A stretch of 64,000 nucleotides of DNA from Clavelina lepadiformis (GCF_947623445.1 NC_135243.1:19352479-19416478); one strand, 5' to 3'. Counted from the stretch's first letter, positions 9,798-21,052 are shown. The notes: generated by a model from the letters alone, not told the origin. Made by a program: numbers and translations.

Positions 9798-10152
9798 TCT
9801 GGGAGCTACGAAAGTCGTGTCTTTGGTCCATTCAATAAAATGCGAAAACTTCACCATTCTTAAACGTTGAAAATTTTACCATTTTGAAGTATTTTCTAGC
9901 AACTTGGGAATTCTTGTTTCAACAGTCTATTTGTGTGAGTCTATCACGACATATTCCTCCCTGTAAAATAACAACAACCCTTAGTCCTTCCAAAACTTGT
10001 TTTTTAGGAAATCGAAAATTTCTCTTTTTTAGGACTAACAATGAAAATATTTTTTCTAGCTAATTCAAAATTAATGCATTGATAGGTAAGCGAATTCGGG
10101 CTGGCTGCGAAGCCGGCGTTAATTCTAACACTGAACCAACATTGCATGCACT

Positions 10153-10224
10153 TTCCCAGACCGGGAATCGAACCCGGGCCGCCTGGGTGAGAGCCAGGAA
10201 TCCTGACCACTAGACCATCTGGGA
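10153..10224 (-). tRNA. tRNA-Glu-CTC: tRNA-Glu(CTC) copy 25, common form
   Basis: Common sequence. Spacer A, relic GT. Confidence 0.95.
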
Positions 10225-10571
10225 ACTACGAAAGTCGTATCTTTGGTCCAGTGAATAAAATGCGAAAACTTCACCATTCTTAAACGTTGAAAATTTTACT
10301 ATTTTGAAGCATTTTCAAGCAAATTGGGAATTCTTGTTTCAAAAGTCTATTTGTGTGAGTTTATCACAACGTATTCCTCCCTGTAAAATAACAACAACCC
10401 TTAGTCCTTCCAAAACTTGTTTTTTAGGAAATCGAAAATTTCTCTTTTGGGGACTAATCATGAAAATATTTTTTTCAGCTAATTTAAAATTAATGCATTG
10501 ACAGGTAAGCGAATTCGGGCTGGCTGCGAGGCCGGCGTTAATTCTACCACTGAACCAACATTGCATGCACT

Positions 10572-10643
10572 TTCCCAGGCCGGGAAGCGAACCCGGGCCG
10601 CCTGGGTGAGAACCAGTAATCCTGACCACTAGACCATCTGGGA
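10572..10643 (-). tRNA. tRNA-Glu-CTC: tRNA-Glu(CTC) copy 26, A58C family
   Basis: C27A, C32U, A58C and U66C (pair 7-66 lost). Spacer B, relic GG. Confidence 0.65.
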
Positions 10644-10990
10644 ACTACGAAAGCCGTATCTTTGGTCCAGTCAATAATGTGCGAAAACTTCACCAATCTT
10701 AAACGTTGAAAATTTTACCATTTTGAAGTATTTTCTAGCAACTTGGGAATTCTTGTTTCAACAGTCTATTTGTGTGAGTTTATCACGACGTATTCCTCCC
10801 TGTAAAATAACAACAACCCTTAGTCCTTCCAAAACTTGTTTTTTAGGAAATCGAAAATTTCTCTTTTGGGGACTAATCATGAAAATATTTTTTCCAGCTA
10901 ATTCAAAAGTAATGCATTGACAGATAAGCGATTTCGAGCTGGCTGCGAGGCCGGCGTTAATTCTACCACTGAACCAACATTGCATGCACT

Positions 10991-11062
10991 TTCCCAGACC
11001 GGGAATCGAACCCGGGCCGCCTGGGTGAGAGCCAGGAATCCTGACCACTAGACCATCTGGGA
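10991..11062 (-). tRNA. tRNA-Glu-CTC: tRNA-Glu(CTC) copy 27, common form
   Basis: Common sequence with relic GG. Spacer B. Confidence 0.95.
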
Positions 11063-11410
11063 GCTACGAAAGTCGTGTCTTTGGTCCATTCAATAAAATG
11101 CGAAAACTTCACCATTCTTAAACGTTGAAAATTTTACCATTTTGAAGTATTTTCTAGCAACTTGGGAATTCTTGTTTCAACAGTCTATTTGTGTGAGTCT
11201 ATCACGACATATTCCTCCCTGTAAAATAACAACAACCCTTAGTCCTTCCAAAACTTGTTTTTTAGGAAATCGAAAATTTCTCTTTTTTAGGACTAACAAT
11301 GAAAATATTTTTTCTAGCTAATTCAAAATTAATGCATTGATAGGTAAGCGAATTCGGGCTGGCTGCGAAGCCGGCGTTAATTCTAACACTGAACCAACAT
11401 TGCATGCACT

Positions 11411-11482
11411 TTCCCAGACCGGGAATCGAACCCGGGCCGCCTGGGTGAGAGCCAGGAATCCTGACCACTAGACCATCTGGGA
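11411..11482 (-). tRNA. tRNA-Glu-CTC: tRNA-Glu(CTC) copy 28, common form
   Basis: Common sequence. The upstream flank has the mark agtggtat shared only with copy 38. Spacer A, relic GT. Confidence 0.95.
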
Positions 11483-11829
11483 ACTACGAAAGTGGTATCT
11501 TTGGTCCAGTGAATAAAATGCGAAAACTTCACCATTCTTAAACGTTGAAAATTTTACTATTTTGAAGCATTTTCAAGCAACTTGGGAATTCTTGTTTCAA
11601 AAGTCTATTTGTGTGAGTTTATCACGACGTATTCCTCCCTGTAAAATAACAACAACCCTTAGTCCTTCCAAAACTTGTTTTTTAGGAAATCGAAAATTTC
11701 TCTTTTGGGGACTAATCATGAAAATATTTTTTCCAGCTAATTTAAAATTAATGCATTGACAGGTAAGCGAATTCGGGCAGGCTGCGAGGCCGGCGTTAAT
11801 TCTAACACTGAACCAACATTGCATGCACT

Positions 11830-11901
11830 TTCCCAGAATGGGAATCGAACACGGGACGCCTGGGTGAGAGCCAGGAATCCAGACCACTAGACCATCTGGG
11901 A
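11830..11901 (-). pseudogene. tRNA-Glu(CTC)-like copy 29, T stem collapsed
   Basis: A21U, G46U, G52U, G64A, G65U leave only two T-stem pairs. Spacer B, relic GT. Confidence 0.6.
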
Positions 11902-12248
11902 ACTACGAAAGTCGTATCTTTGGTCCAGTGAATAAAATGCGAAAACTTCACCATTCTTAAACGTTGAAAATTTTACTATTTTGAAGCATTTTCAAGCAAC
12001 TTGGGAATTCTTGTTTCAAAAGTCTATTTGTGTGAGTTTATCACAACGTATTCCTCCCTGTAAAATAACAACAACCCTTAGTCCTTCCAAAACTTGTTTT
12101 TTAGGAAATCGAAAATTTCTCTTTTGGGGACTAATCATGAAAATATTTTTTCCAGCTAATTCAAAAGTAATGCATTGACAGGTAAGCGATTTCGAGCTGG
12201 CTGCGAGGCCGGCGTTAATTCTACCACTGAAGCAACATTGCATGCACT

Positions 12249-12320
12249 TTCCCAGACCGGGAATCGGACCCGGGCCGCCTGGGTGAGAGCCAGGAATCCT
12301 GACCACTAGACCATCTGGGA
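12249..12320 (-). tRNA. tRNA-Glu-CTC: tRNA-Glu(CTC) copy 30, U55C family
   Basis: U55C. Spacer B, relic C10. Confidence 0.75.
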
Positions 12321-12668
12321 GCTACGAAAGTCGTGTCTTTGGTCCATTCAATAAAATGCGAAAACTTCACCATTCTTAAACGTTGAAAATTTTACCATTT
12401 TGAAGTATTTTCTAGCAACTTGGGAATTCTTGTTTCAAGAGTCTATTTGTGTGAGTCTATCACGACATATTCCTCCCTGTAAAATAACAACAACCCTTAG
12501 TCCTTCCAAAACTTGTTTTTTAGGAAATCGAAAATTTCTCTTTTTTAGGACTAACAATGAAAATATTTTTTCCAGCTAATTCAAAATTAATGCATTGATA
12601 GGTAAGCGAATTCGGGCTGGCTGCGAAGCCGGCGTTAATTCTAACACTGAACCAACATTGCATGCACT

Positions 12669-12740
12669 TTCCCAGACCGGGAATCGAACCCAGGCCGCCT
12701 GGGTGAGAGCCAGTAATCCTGACCACTAGACCATCTGGGA
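12669..12740 (-). tRNA. tRNA-Glu-CTC: tRNA-Glu(CTC) copy 31
   Basis: C27A, and C50U giving a U-G wobble with G64. B box intact. Spacer A, relic GT. Confidence 0.8.
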
Positions 12741-13087
12741 ACTACGAAAGTCGTGTCTTTGGTCCAGTGAATAAAATGCGAAAACTTCACCATTCTTAAA
12801 CGTTGAAAATTTTACCATTTTGAAGCATTTTCTAGCAATTTGGGAATTCTTGTTTCAAAAGTCTATTTTTGTGAGTTTATTACGACGTATTCCTCCCTGT
12901 AAAATAACAACAACCCTTAGTCCTTCCAAAACTTGTTTTTTAGGAAATCGAAAATTTCTCTTTTGGGGACTAATCAAGAAAATATTTTTTCCAGCTAATT
13001 TAAAATTAATGCATTGACAGGTAAGCGAATTCGGGCTGGCTGCGAGGCCCGCGTTAATTCTACCACTGAACCTACATTGCATGCAAT

Positions 13088-13159
13088 TTCCCAGACCCGG
13101 AATCGAACCCGGGCCGCCTGGGTGAGAGCCAGGAATCCTGACCACTAGACCATCTGGGA
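13088..13159 (-). tRNA. tRNA-Glu-CTC: tRNA-Glu(CTC) copy 32
   Basis: C63G breaks pair 51-63. Spacer B, relic GG with T8A. Confidence 0.75.
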
Positions 13160-13506
13160 GCTACGAAAGTCGTGCCTTTGGTCCAGTGAATAATATGACA
13201 AAACTTCACCATTCTTAAACGTTGAAAATTTTACCATTTTGAAGCATTTTCTAGCAACTTGGGAATTCTTGTTTCAAGAGTCTATTTGTGTGAGTTTATC
13301 ACGACGTATTCCTCCCTGTAAAATAACAACAACCCTTAGTCCTTCCAAAACTTGTTTTTTAGGAAATCGAAAATTTCTCTTTTGGGGACTAATCATGAAA
13401 ATATATTTTCCAGCTAATTTAAAATTAATGCATTGACAGGTAAGCGAATTCGGGCAGGCTGCGAGGCCGGCGTTAATTCTAACACTGAACCAACATTGCA
13501 TGCACT

Positions 13507-13578
13507 TTCCCAGACTGGGAATCGAACCCGGGCCGCCTGGGTGAGGGCCAGGAATCCTGACCACTAGACCATCTGGGA
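13507..13578 (-). pseudogene. tRNA-Glu(CTC)-like copy 33, U33 lost
   Basis: U33C removes the invariant base before the anticodon; G64A. Spacer B, relic GT. Confidence 0.65.
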
Positions 13579-13926
13579 ACTACGAAAGTCGTATCTTTGG
13601 TCCAGTGAATAAAATGCGAAAACTTCACCAATCTTAAACGTTGAAAATTTTACCATTTTGAAGTATTTTCTAGCAACTTGGGAAGTCTTGTTTCAAGAGT
13701 TTATTTGTGTGAGTTTATCACGACATATTCCTCCCTGTAAAATAACAACAACCCTTAGTCCTTCCCAAACTTGTTTATTAGGAAATCGAAAATTTCTCTT
13801 TTTTAGGACTAACAATGAAAATATTTTTTCCAGCTAATTCAAAAGTAATGCATTGACAGGTAAGCGATTTCGAGCTGGCTGCGAAGCCGGCGTTAATTCT
13901 AACACTGAACCAACATTGCATGCACT

Positions 13927-13998
13927 TTCCCAGACCGGGAATCGAACCCGGGCCGCCTGGGTGAGAGCCAGGAATCCTGACCACTAGACCATCTGGGA
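13927..13998 (-). tRNA. tRNA-Glu-CTC: tRNA-Glu(CTC) copy 34, common form
   Basis: Common sequence; partner of copy 24 but with relic GT. Spacer A. Confidence 0.95.
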
Positions 13999-14346
13999 GC
14001 TACGAAAGTCGTGTCTTTGGTCCATTCAATAAAATGCGAAAACTTCACCATTCTTAAACGTTGAAAATTTTACCATTTTGAAGTATTTTCTAGCAACTTG
14101 GGAATTCTTGTTTCAACAGTCTATTTGTGTGAGTCTATCACGACATATTCCTCCCTGTAAAATAACAACAACCCTTAGTCCTTCCAAAACTTGTTTTTTA
14201 GGAAATCGAAAATTTCTCTTTTTTAGGACTAACAATGAAAATATTTTTTCTAGCTAATTCAAAATTAATGCATTGATAGGTAAGCGAATTCGGGCTGGCT
14301 GCGAAGCCGGCGTTAATTCTAACACTGAACCAACATTGCATGCACT

Positions 14347-14418
14347 TTCCCAGACCGGGAATCGAACCCGGGCCGCCTGGGTGAGAGCCAGGAATCCTGA
14401 CCACTAGACCATCTGGGA
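14347..14418 (-). tRNA. tRNA-Glu-CTC: tRNA-Glu(CTC) copy 35, common form
   Basis: Common sequence; partner of copy 25. Spacer A, relic GT. Confidence 0.95.
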
Positions 14419-14765
14419 ACTACGAAAGTCGTATCTTTGGTCCAGTGAATAAAATGCGAAAACTTCACCATTCTTAAACGTTGAAAATTTTACTATTTTG
14501 AAGCATTTTCAAGCAACTTGGGAATTCTTGTTTCAAAAGTCTATTTGTGTGAGTTTATCACAACGTATTCCTCCCTGTAAAATAACAACAACCCTTAGTC
14601 CTTCCAAAACTTGTTTTTTAGGAAATCGAAAATTTCTCTTTTGGGGACTAATCATGAAAATATTTTTTTCAGCTAATTTAAAATTAATGCATTGACAGGT
14701 AAGCGAATTCGGGCTGGCTGCGAGGCCGGCGTTAATTCTACCACTGAACCAACATTGCATGCACT

Positions 14766-14837
14766 TTCCCAGGCCGGGAAGCGAACCCGGGCCGCCTGGG
14801 TGAGAACCAGTAATCCTGACCACTAGACCATCTGGGA
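14766..14837 (-). tRNA. tRNA-Glu-CTC: tRNA-Glu(CTC) copy 36, A58C family
   Basis: C27A, C32U, A58C, U66C; partner of copy 26. Spacer B, relic GG. Confidence 0.65.
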
Positions 14838-15184
14838 ACTACGAAAGCCGTATCTTTGGTCCAGTCAATAATGTGCGAAAACTTCACCAATCTTAAACGT
14901 TGAAAATTTTACCATTTTGAAGTATTTTCTAGCAACTTGGGAATTCTTGTTTCAACAGTCTATTTGTGTGAGTTTATCACGACGTATTCCTCCCTGTAAA
15001 ATAACAACAACCCTTAGTCCTTCCAAAACTTGTTTTTTAGGAAATCGAAAATTTCTCTTTTGGGGACTAATCATGAAAATATTTTTTCCAGCTAATTCAA
15101 AAGTAATGCATTGACAGATAAGCGATTTCGAGCTGGCTGCGAGGCCGGCGTTAATTCTACCACTGAACCAACATTGCATGCACT

Positions 15185-15256
15185 TTCCCAGACCGGGAAT
15201 CGAACCCGGGCCGCCTGGGTGAGAGCCAGGAATCCTGACCACTAGACCATCTGGGA
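15185..15256 (-). tRNA. tRNA-Glu-CTC: tRNA-Glu(CTC) copy 37, common form
   Basis: Common sequence with relic GG; partner of copy 27. Spacer B. Confidence 0.95.
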
Positions 15257-15604
15257 GCTACGAAAGTCGTGTCTTTGGTCCATTCAATAAAATGCGAAAA
15301 CTTCACCATTCTTAAACGTTGAAAATTTTACCATTTTGAAGTATTTTCTAGCAACTTGGGAATTCTTGTTTCAACAGTCTATTTGTGTGAGTCTATCACG
15401 ACATATTCCTCCCTGTAAAATAACAACAACCCTTAGTCCTTCCAAAACTTGTTTTTTAGGAAATCGAAAATTTCTCTTTTTTAGGACTAACAATGAAAAT
15501 ATTTTTTCTAGCTAATTCAAAATTAATGCATTGATAGGTAAGCGAATTCGGGCTGGCTGCGAAGCCGGCGTTAATTCTAACACTGAACCAACATTGCATG
15601 CACT

Positions 15605-15676
15605 TTCCCAGACCGGGAATCGAACCCGGGCCGCCTGGGTGAGAGCCAGGAATCCTGACCACTAGACCATCTGGGA
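15605..15676 (-). tRNA. tRNA-Glu-CTC: tRNA-Glu(CTC) copy 38, common form
   Basis: Common sequence with the agtggtat flank of copy 28. Spacer A, relic GT. Confidence 0.95.
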
Positions 15677-16023
15677 ACTACGAAAGTGGTATCTTTGGTC
15701 CAGTGAATAAAATGCGAAAACTTCACCATTCTTAAACGTTGAAAATTTTACTATTTTGAAGCATTTTCAAGCAACTTGGGAATTCTTGTTTCAAAAGTCT
15801 ATTTGTGTGAGTTTATCACGACGTATTCCTCCCTGTAAAATAACAACAACCCTTAGTCCTTCCAAAACTTGTTTTTTAGGAAATCGAAAATTTCTCTTTT
15901 GGGGACTAATCATGAAAATATTTTTTCCAGCTAATTTAAAATTAATGCATTGACAGGTAAGCGAATTCGGGCAGGCTGCGAGGCCGGCGTTAATTCTAAC
16001 ACTGAACCAACATTGCATGCACT

Positions 16024-16095
16024 TTCCCAGAATGGGAATCGAACACGGGACGCCTGGGTGAGAGCCAGGAATCCAGACCACTAGACCATCTGGGA
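16024..16095 (-). pseudogene. tRNA-Glu(CTC)-like copy 39, T stem collapsed
   Basis: A21U, G46U, G52U, G64A, G65U; partner of copy 29. Spacer B, relic GT. Confidence 0.6.
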
Positions 16096-16442
16096 ACTAC
16101 GAAAGTCGTATCTTTGGTCCAGTGAATAAAATGCGAAAACTTCACCATTCTTAAACGTTGAAAATTTTACTATTTTGAAGCATTTTCAAGCAACTTGGGA
16201 ATTCTTGTTTCAAAAGTCTATTTGTGTGAGTTTATCACAACGTATTCCTCCCTGTAAAATAACAACAACCCTTAGTCCTTCCAAAACTTGTTTTTTAGGA
16301 AATCGAAAATTTCTCTTTTGGGGACTAATCATGAAAATATTTTTTCCAGCTAATTCAAAAGTAATGCATTGACAGGTAAGCGATTTCGAGCTGGCTGCGA
16401 GGCCGGCGTTAATTCTACCACTGAAGCAACATTGCATGCACT

Positions 16443-16514
16443 TTCCCAGACCGGGAATCGGACCCGGGCCGCCTGGGTGAGAGCCAGGAATCCTGACCAC
16501 TAGACCATCTGGGA
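16443..16514 (-). tRNA. tRNA-Glu-CTC: tRNA-Glu(CTC) copy 40, U55C family
   Basis: U55C; partner of copy 30. Spacer B, relic C10. Confidence 0.75.
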
Positions 16515-16862
16515 GCTACGAAAGTCGTGTCTTTGGTCCATTCAATAAAATGCGAAAACTTCACCATTCTTAAACGTTGAAAATTTTACCATTTTGAAGT
16601 ATTTTCTAGCAACTTGGGAATTCTTGTTTCAAGAGTCTATTTGTGTGAGTCTATCACGACATATTCCTCCCTGTAAAATAACAACAACCCTTAGTCCTTC
16701 CAAAACTTGTTTTTTAGGAAATCGAAAATTTCTCTTTTTTAGGACTAACAATGAAAATATTTTTTCCAGCTAATTCAAAATTAATGCATTGATAGGTAAG
16801 CGAATTCGGGCTGGCTGCGAAGCCGGCGTTAATTCTAACACTGAACCAACATTGCATGCACT

Positions 16863-16934
16863 TTCCCAGACCGGGAATCGAACCCAGGCCGCCTGGGTGA
16901 GAGCCAGTAATCCTGACCACTAGACCATCTGGGA
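16863..16934 (-). tRNA. tRNA-Glu-CTC: tRNA-Glu(CTC) copy 41
   Basis: C27A, C50U; partner of copy 31. Spacer A, relic GT. Confidence 0.8.
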
Positions 16935-17281
16935 ACTACGAAAGTCGTGTCTTTGGTCCAGTGAATAAAATGCGAAAACTTCACCATTCTTAAACGTTGA
17001 AAATTTTACCATTTTGAAGCATTTTCTAGCAATTTGGGAATTCTTGTTTCAAAAGTCTATTTTTGTGAGTTTATTACGACGTATTCCTCCCTGTAAAATA
17101 ACAACAACCCTTAGTCCTTCCAAAACTTGTTTTTTAGGAAATCGAAAATTTCTCTTTTGGGGACTAATCAAGAAAATATTTTTTCCAGCTAATTTAAAAT
17201 TAATGCATTGACAGGTAAGCGAATTCGGGCTGGCTGCGAGGCCCGCGTTAATTCTACCACTGAACCTACATTGCATGCAAT

Positions 17282-17353
17282 TTCCCAGACCCGGAATCGA
17301 ACCCGGGCCGCCTGGGTGAGAGCCAGGAATCCTGACCACTAGACCATCTGGGA
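17282..17353 (-). tRNA. tRNA-Glu-CTC: tRNA-Glu(CTC) copy 42
   Basis: C63G; partner of copy 32. Spacer B, relic GG with T8A. Confidence 0.75.
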
Positions 17354-17700
17354 GCTACGAAAGTCGTGCCTTTGGTCCAGTGAATAATATGACAAAACTT
17401 CACCATTCTTAAACGTTGAAAATTTTACCATTTTGAAGCATTTTCTAGCAACTTGGGAATTCTTGTTTCAAGAGTCTATTTGTGTGAGTTTATCACGACG
17501 TATTCCTTCCTGTAAAATAACAACAACCCTTAGTCCTTCCAAAACTTGTTTTTTAGGAAATCGAAAATTTCTCTTTTGGGGACTAATCATGAAAATATAT
17601 TTTCCAGCTAATTTAAAATTAATGCATTGACAGGTAAGCGAATTCGGGCAGGCTGCGAGGCCGGCGTTAATTCTAACACTGAACCAACATTGCATGCACT

Positions 17701-17772
17701 TTCCCAGACTGGGAATCGAACCCGGGCCGCCTGGGTGAGGGCCAGGAATCCTGACCACTAGACCATCTGGGA
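17701..17772 (-). pseudogene. tRNA-Glu(CTC)-like copy 43, U33 lost
   Basis: U33C, G64A; partner of copy 33. Spacer B with attccttcc, relic GT. Confidence 0.65.
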
Positions 17773-18119
17773 ACTACGAAAGTCGTATCTTTGGTCCAGT
17801 GAATAAAATGCGAAAACTTCACCATTCTTAAACGTTGAAAATTTTACTATTTTGAAGCATTTTCTAGCAACTTGGGCATTCTTGTTTCAACAGTCTATTT
17901 GTGTGAGTTTATCACGACGTATTCCTCCCTGTAAAATAACAACAACCCTTAGTCCTTCCCAAACTTGTTTTTTAGGAAATCGAAAATTTCTCTTTTGGGG
18001 ACTAATCATGAAAATATTTTTTCCAGCTAATTCAAAAGTAATGCATTGACAGGTAAGCGATTTCGAGCTGGCTGCGAGGCCGGCGTTAATTCTACCACTG
18101 AACCAACATTGCATGCACT

Positions 18120-18191
18120 TTCCCAAACCGGGAATCGGACCCGGGCCGCCTGGGTGAGAGCCAGGAATCCTGACCACTAGACCATCTGGGA
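18120..18191 (-). tRNA. tRNA-Glu-CTC: tRNA-Glu(CTC) copy 44, U55C family
   Basis: U55C, and C67U giving a G-U wobble at 6-67. Spacer B, relic GG. Confidence 0.7.
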
Positions 18192-18538
18192 ACTACGAAA
18201 GTCGTGTCTTTGGTCCATTCAATAAAATGCGAAAACTTCACCATTCTTAAACGTTGAAAATTTTACCATTTTGAAGTATTTTCTAGCAACTTGGGAATTC
18301 TTGTTTCAACAGTCTATTTGTGTGAGTTTATCACGACGTATTCCTCCCTGTAAAATAACAACAACCCTTAGTCCTTCCAAAACTTTTTTTTTAGGAAATC
18401 GAAAATTTCTCTTTTGGGGACTAATCATGAAAATATTTTTTCCAGCTAATTCAAAAGTAATGCATTGACAGGTAAGCGATTTCGAGCTGGCTGCGAGGCC
18501 GGCGTTAATTCTACCACTGAACCAACATTGCATGCACT

Positions 18539-18610
18539 TTCCCAAACCGGGAATCGAACCCGGGCCGCCTGGGTGAGAACCAGTAATCCTGACCACTAGA
18601 CCATCTGGGA
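18539..18610 (-). tRNA. tRNA-Glu-CTC: tRNA-Glu(CTC) copy 45
   Basis: C27A, C32U, C67U; B box intact. Spacer B, relic GG. Confidence 0.8.
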
Positions 18611-18957
18611 GCTACGAAAGTCGTGTCTTTGGTCCAGTGAATAAAATGCGGAAACTTCACCATTCTTAAACGTTGAAAATTTTACTATTTTGAAGCATTT
18701 TCTAGCAACTTGGGCATTCTTGTTTCAACAGTCTATTTGTGTGAGTTTATCACGACGTATTCCTCCCTGTAAAATAACAACAACCCTTAGTCCTTCCCAA
18801 ACTTGTTTTTTAGGAAATCGAAAATTTCTCTTTTGGGGACTAATCATGAAAATATTTTTTCCAGCTAATTCAAAAGTAATGCATTGACAGGTAAGCGATT
18901 TCGAGCTGGCTGTGAGGCCGGCGTTAATTCTACCACTGAACCAACATTGCATGCACT

Positions 18958-19029
18958 TTCCCAAACCGGGAATCGGACCCGGGCCGCCTGGGTGAGAGCC
19001 AGGAATCCTGACCACTAGACCATCTGGGA
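18958..19029 (-). tRNA. tRNA-Glu-CTC: tRNA-Glu(CTC) copy 46, U55C family
   Basis: U55C, C67U. Relic GG with a private change (ggctgtgagg). Spacer B. Confidence 0.7.
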
Positions 19030-19376
19030 ACTACGAAAGTCGTGTCTTTGGTCCATTCAATAAAATGCGAAAACTTCACCATTCTTAAACGTTGAAAATT
19101 TTACCATTTTGAAGTATTTTCTAGCAACTTGGGAATTCTTGTTTCAACAGTCTATTTGTGTGAGTTTATCACGACGTATTCCTCCCTGTAAAATAACAAC
19201 AACCCTTAGTCCTTCCAAAACTTGTTTTTTAGGAAATCGAAAATTTCTCTTTTGGGGACTAATCATGAAAATATTTTTTCCAGCTAATTCAAAAGTAATG
19301 CATTGACAGGTAAGCGATTTCGAGCTGGCTGCGAGGCCGGCGTTAATTCTACCACTGAAGCAACATTGCATGCACT

Positions 19377-19448
19377 TTCCCATACCGGGAATCGGACCCG
19401 GGCCGCCTGGGTGAGAGCCAGGAATCCTGACCACTAGACCATCTGGGA
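19377..19448 (-). tRNA. tRNA-Glu-CTC: tRNA-Glu(CTC) copy 47, U55C family
   Basis: U55C, and C67A giving a G-A mismatch at 6-67. Spacer B, relic C10. Confidence 0.65.
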
Positions 19449-19795
19449 GCTACGAAAGTCGTGTCTTTGGTCCATTCAATAAAATGCGAAAACTTCACCA
19501 TTCTTAAACGTTGAAAATTTTACCATTTTGAAGCATTTTCTAGCAACTTGGGAATTCTTGTTTCAAGAGTCTATTTGTGTGAGTTTATCACGACGTATTC
19601 CTCCCTGTAAAATAACAACAACCCTTAGTCCTTCCAAAACTTGTTTTTTAGGAAATCGAAAATTTCTCTTTTGGGGACTAATCATGAAAATATATTTTCC
19701 AGCTAATTTAAAATTAATGCATTGACAGGTAAGCGAATTCGGGCAGGCTGCGAGGCCGGCGTTAATTCTAACACTGAACCAACATTGCATGCACT

Positions 19796-19867
19796 TTCCC
19801 AGACTGGGAATCGAACCCGGGCCGCCTGGGTGAGGGCCAGGAATCCTGACCACTAGACCATCTGGGA
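19796..19867 (-). pseudogene. tRNA-Glu(CTC)-like copy 48, U33 lost
   Basis: U33C, G64A. Spacer B, relic GT. Confidence 0.65.
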
Positions 19868-20214
19868 ACTACGAAAGTCGTATCTTTGGTCCAGTGAATA
19901 AAATGCGAAAACTTCACCATTCTTAAACGTTGAAAATTTTACTATTTTGAAGCATTTTCTAGCAACTTGGGCATTCTTGTTTCAACAGTCTATTTGTGTG
20001 AGTTTATCACGACGTATTCCTCCCTGTAAAATAACAACAACCCTTAGTCCTTCCCAAACTTGTTTTTTAGGAAATCGAAAATTTCTCTTTTGGGGACTAA
20101 TCATGAAAATATTTTTTCCAGCTAATTCAAAAGTAATGCATTGACAGGTAAGCGATTTCGAGCTGGCTGCGAGGCCGGCGTTAATTCTACCACTGAACCA
20201 ACATTGCATGCACT

Positions 20215-20286
20215 TTCCCAAACCGGGAATCGGACCCGGGCCGCCTGGGTGAGAGCCAGGAATCCTGACCACTAGACCATCTGGGA
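20215..20286 (-). tRNA. tRNA-Glu-CTC: tRNA-Glu(CTC) copy 49, U55C family
   Basis: U55C, C67U. Spacer B, relic GG. Copies 48-51 echo 43-47 with one unit fewer. Confidence 0.7.
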
Positions 20287-20633
20287 ACTACGAAAGTCGT
20301 GTCTTTGGTCCATTCAATAAAATGCGAAAACTTCACCATTCTTAAACGTTGAAAATTTTACCATTTTGAAGTATTTTCTAGCAACTTGGGAATTCTTGTT
20401 TCAACAGTCTATTTGTGTGAGTTTATCACGACGTATTCCTCCCTGTAAAATAACAACAACCCTTAGTCCTTCCAAAACTTGTTTTTTAGGAAATCGAAAA
20501 TTTCTCTTTTGGGGACTAATCATGAAAATATTTTTTCCAGCTAATTCAAAAGTAATGCATTGACAGGTAAGCGATTTCGAGCTGGCTGCGAGGCCGGCGT
20601 TAATTCTACCACTGAACCAACATTGCATGCACT

Positions 20634-20705
20634 TTCCCAAACCGGGAATCGAACCCGGGCCGCCTGGGTGAGAACCAGTAATCCTGACCACTAGACCATC
20701 TGGGA
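20634..20705 (-). tRNA. tRNA-Glu-CTC: tRNA-Glu(CTC) copy 50
   Basis: C27A, C32U, C67U, as in copy 45. Spacer B, relic GG. Confidence 0.8.
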
Positions 20706-21052
20706 GCTACGAAAGTCGTGTCTTTGGTCCAGTGAATAAAATGCGGAAACTTCACCATTCTTAAACGTTGAAAATTTTACTATTTTGAAGCATTTTCTAG
20801 CAACTTGGGCATTCTTGTTTCAACAGTCTATTTGTGTGAGTTTATCACGACGTATTCCTCCCTGTAAAATAACAACAACCCTTAGTCCTTCCAAAACTTG
20901 TTTTTTAGGAAATCGAAAATTTCTCTTTTGGGGACTAATCATGAAAATATTTTTTCCAGCTAATTCAAAAGTAATGCATTGACAGGTAAGCGATTTCGAG
21001 CTGGCTGCGAGGCCGGCGTTAATTCTACCACTGAAGCAACATTGCATGCACT

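Larger units (their letters stand above)
9733..9804 (-). tRNA. tRNA-Glu-CTC: tRNA-Glu(CTC) copy 24, common form
   Basis: Common sequence joined to a relic with an intact A box (GG), a rare pairing in this array. Spacer A. Confidence 0.95.
9655..9840 (-). other. Representative complete transcription unit (copy 24)
   Basis: This copy combines a tRNA-Glu of the common form with a Gly relic whose A box is intact. Reading the minus strand, the parts are a TATA-like stretch (9834-9840), a weak inverted repeat (9808-9818), tRNA-Glu (9733-9804), a 7-bp gap, the tRNA-Gly-like relic (9655-9725) and TTTT (9647-9650, just outside the listed span). There is no TTTT between the two tRNA parts, so Pol III would be expected to read through both. 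That this unit is transcribed is inference from its layout. Confidence 0.8.
9422..17812 (-). repeat. 10-unit (4,194-bp) tandem duplication, copies 24-33 and 34-43
   Basis: Copies 24-33 recur in order as 34-43 at a constant offset of 4,194 bp. Shared rare marks include agtggtat after copies 28 and 38, U66C in 26 and 36, C50U in 31 and 41, C63G with a tgcaatttccc flank in 32 and 42, and U33C in 33 and 43. Few differences separate the halves, for example attcctccc against attccttcc, so the event looks recent. The break lies near gcgaaaacttcaccaatc at about 9422 and 13615. Confidence 0.85.
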
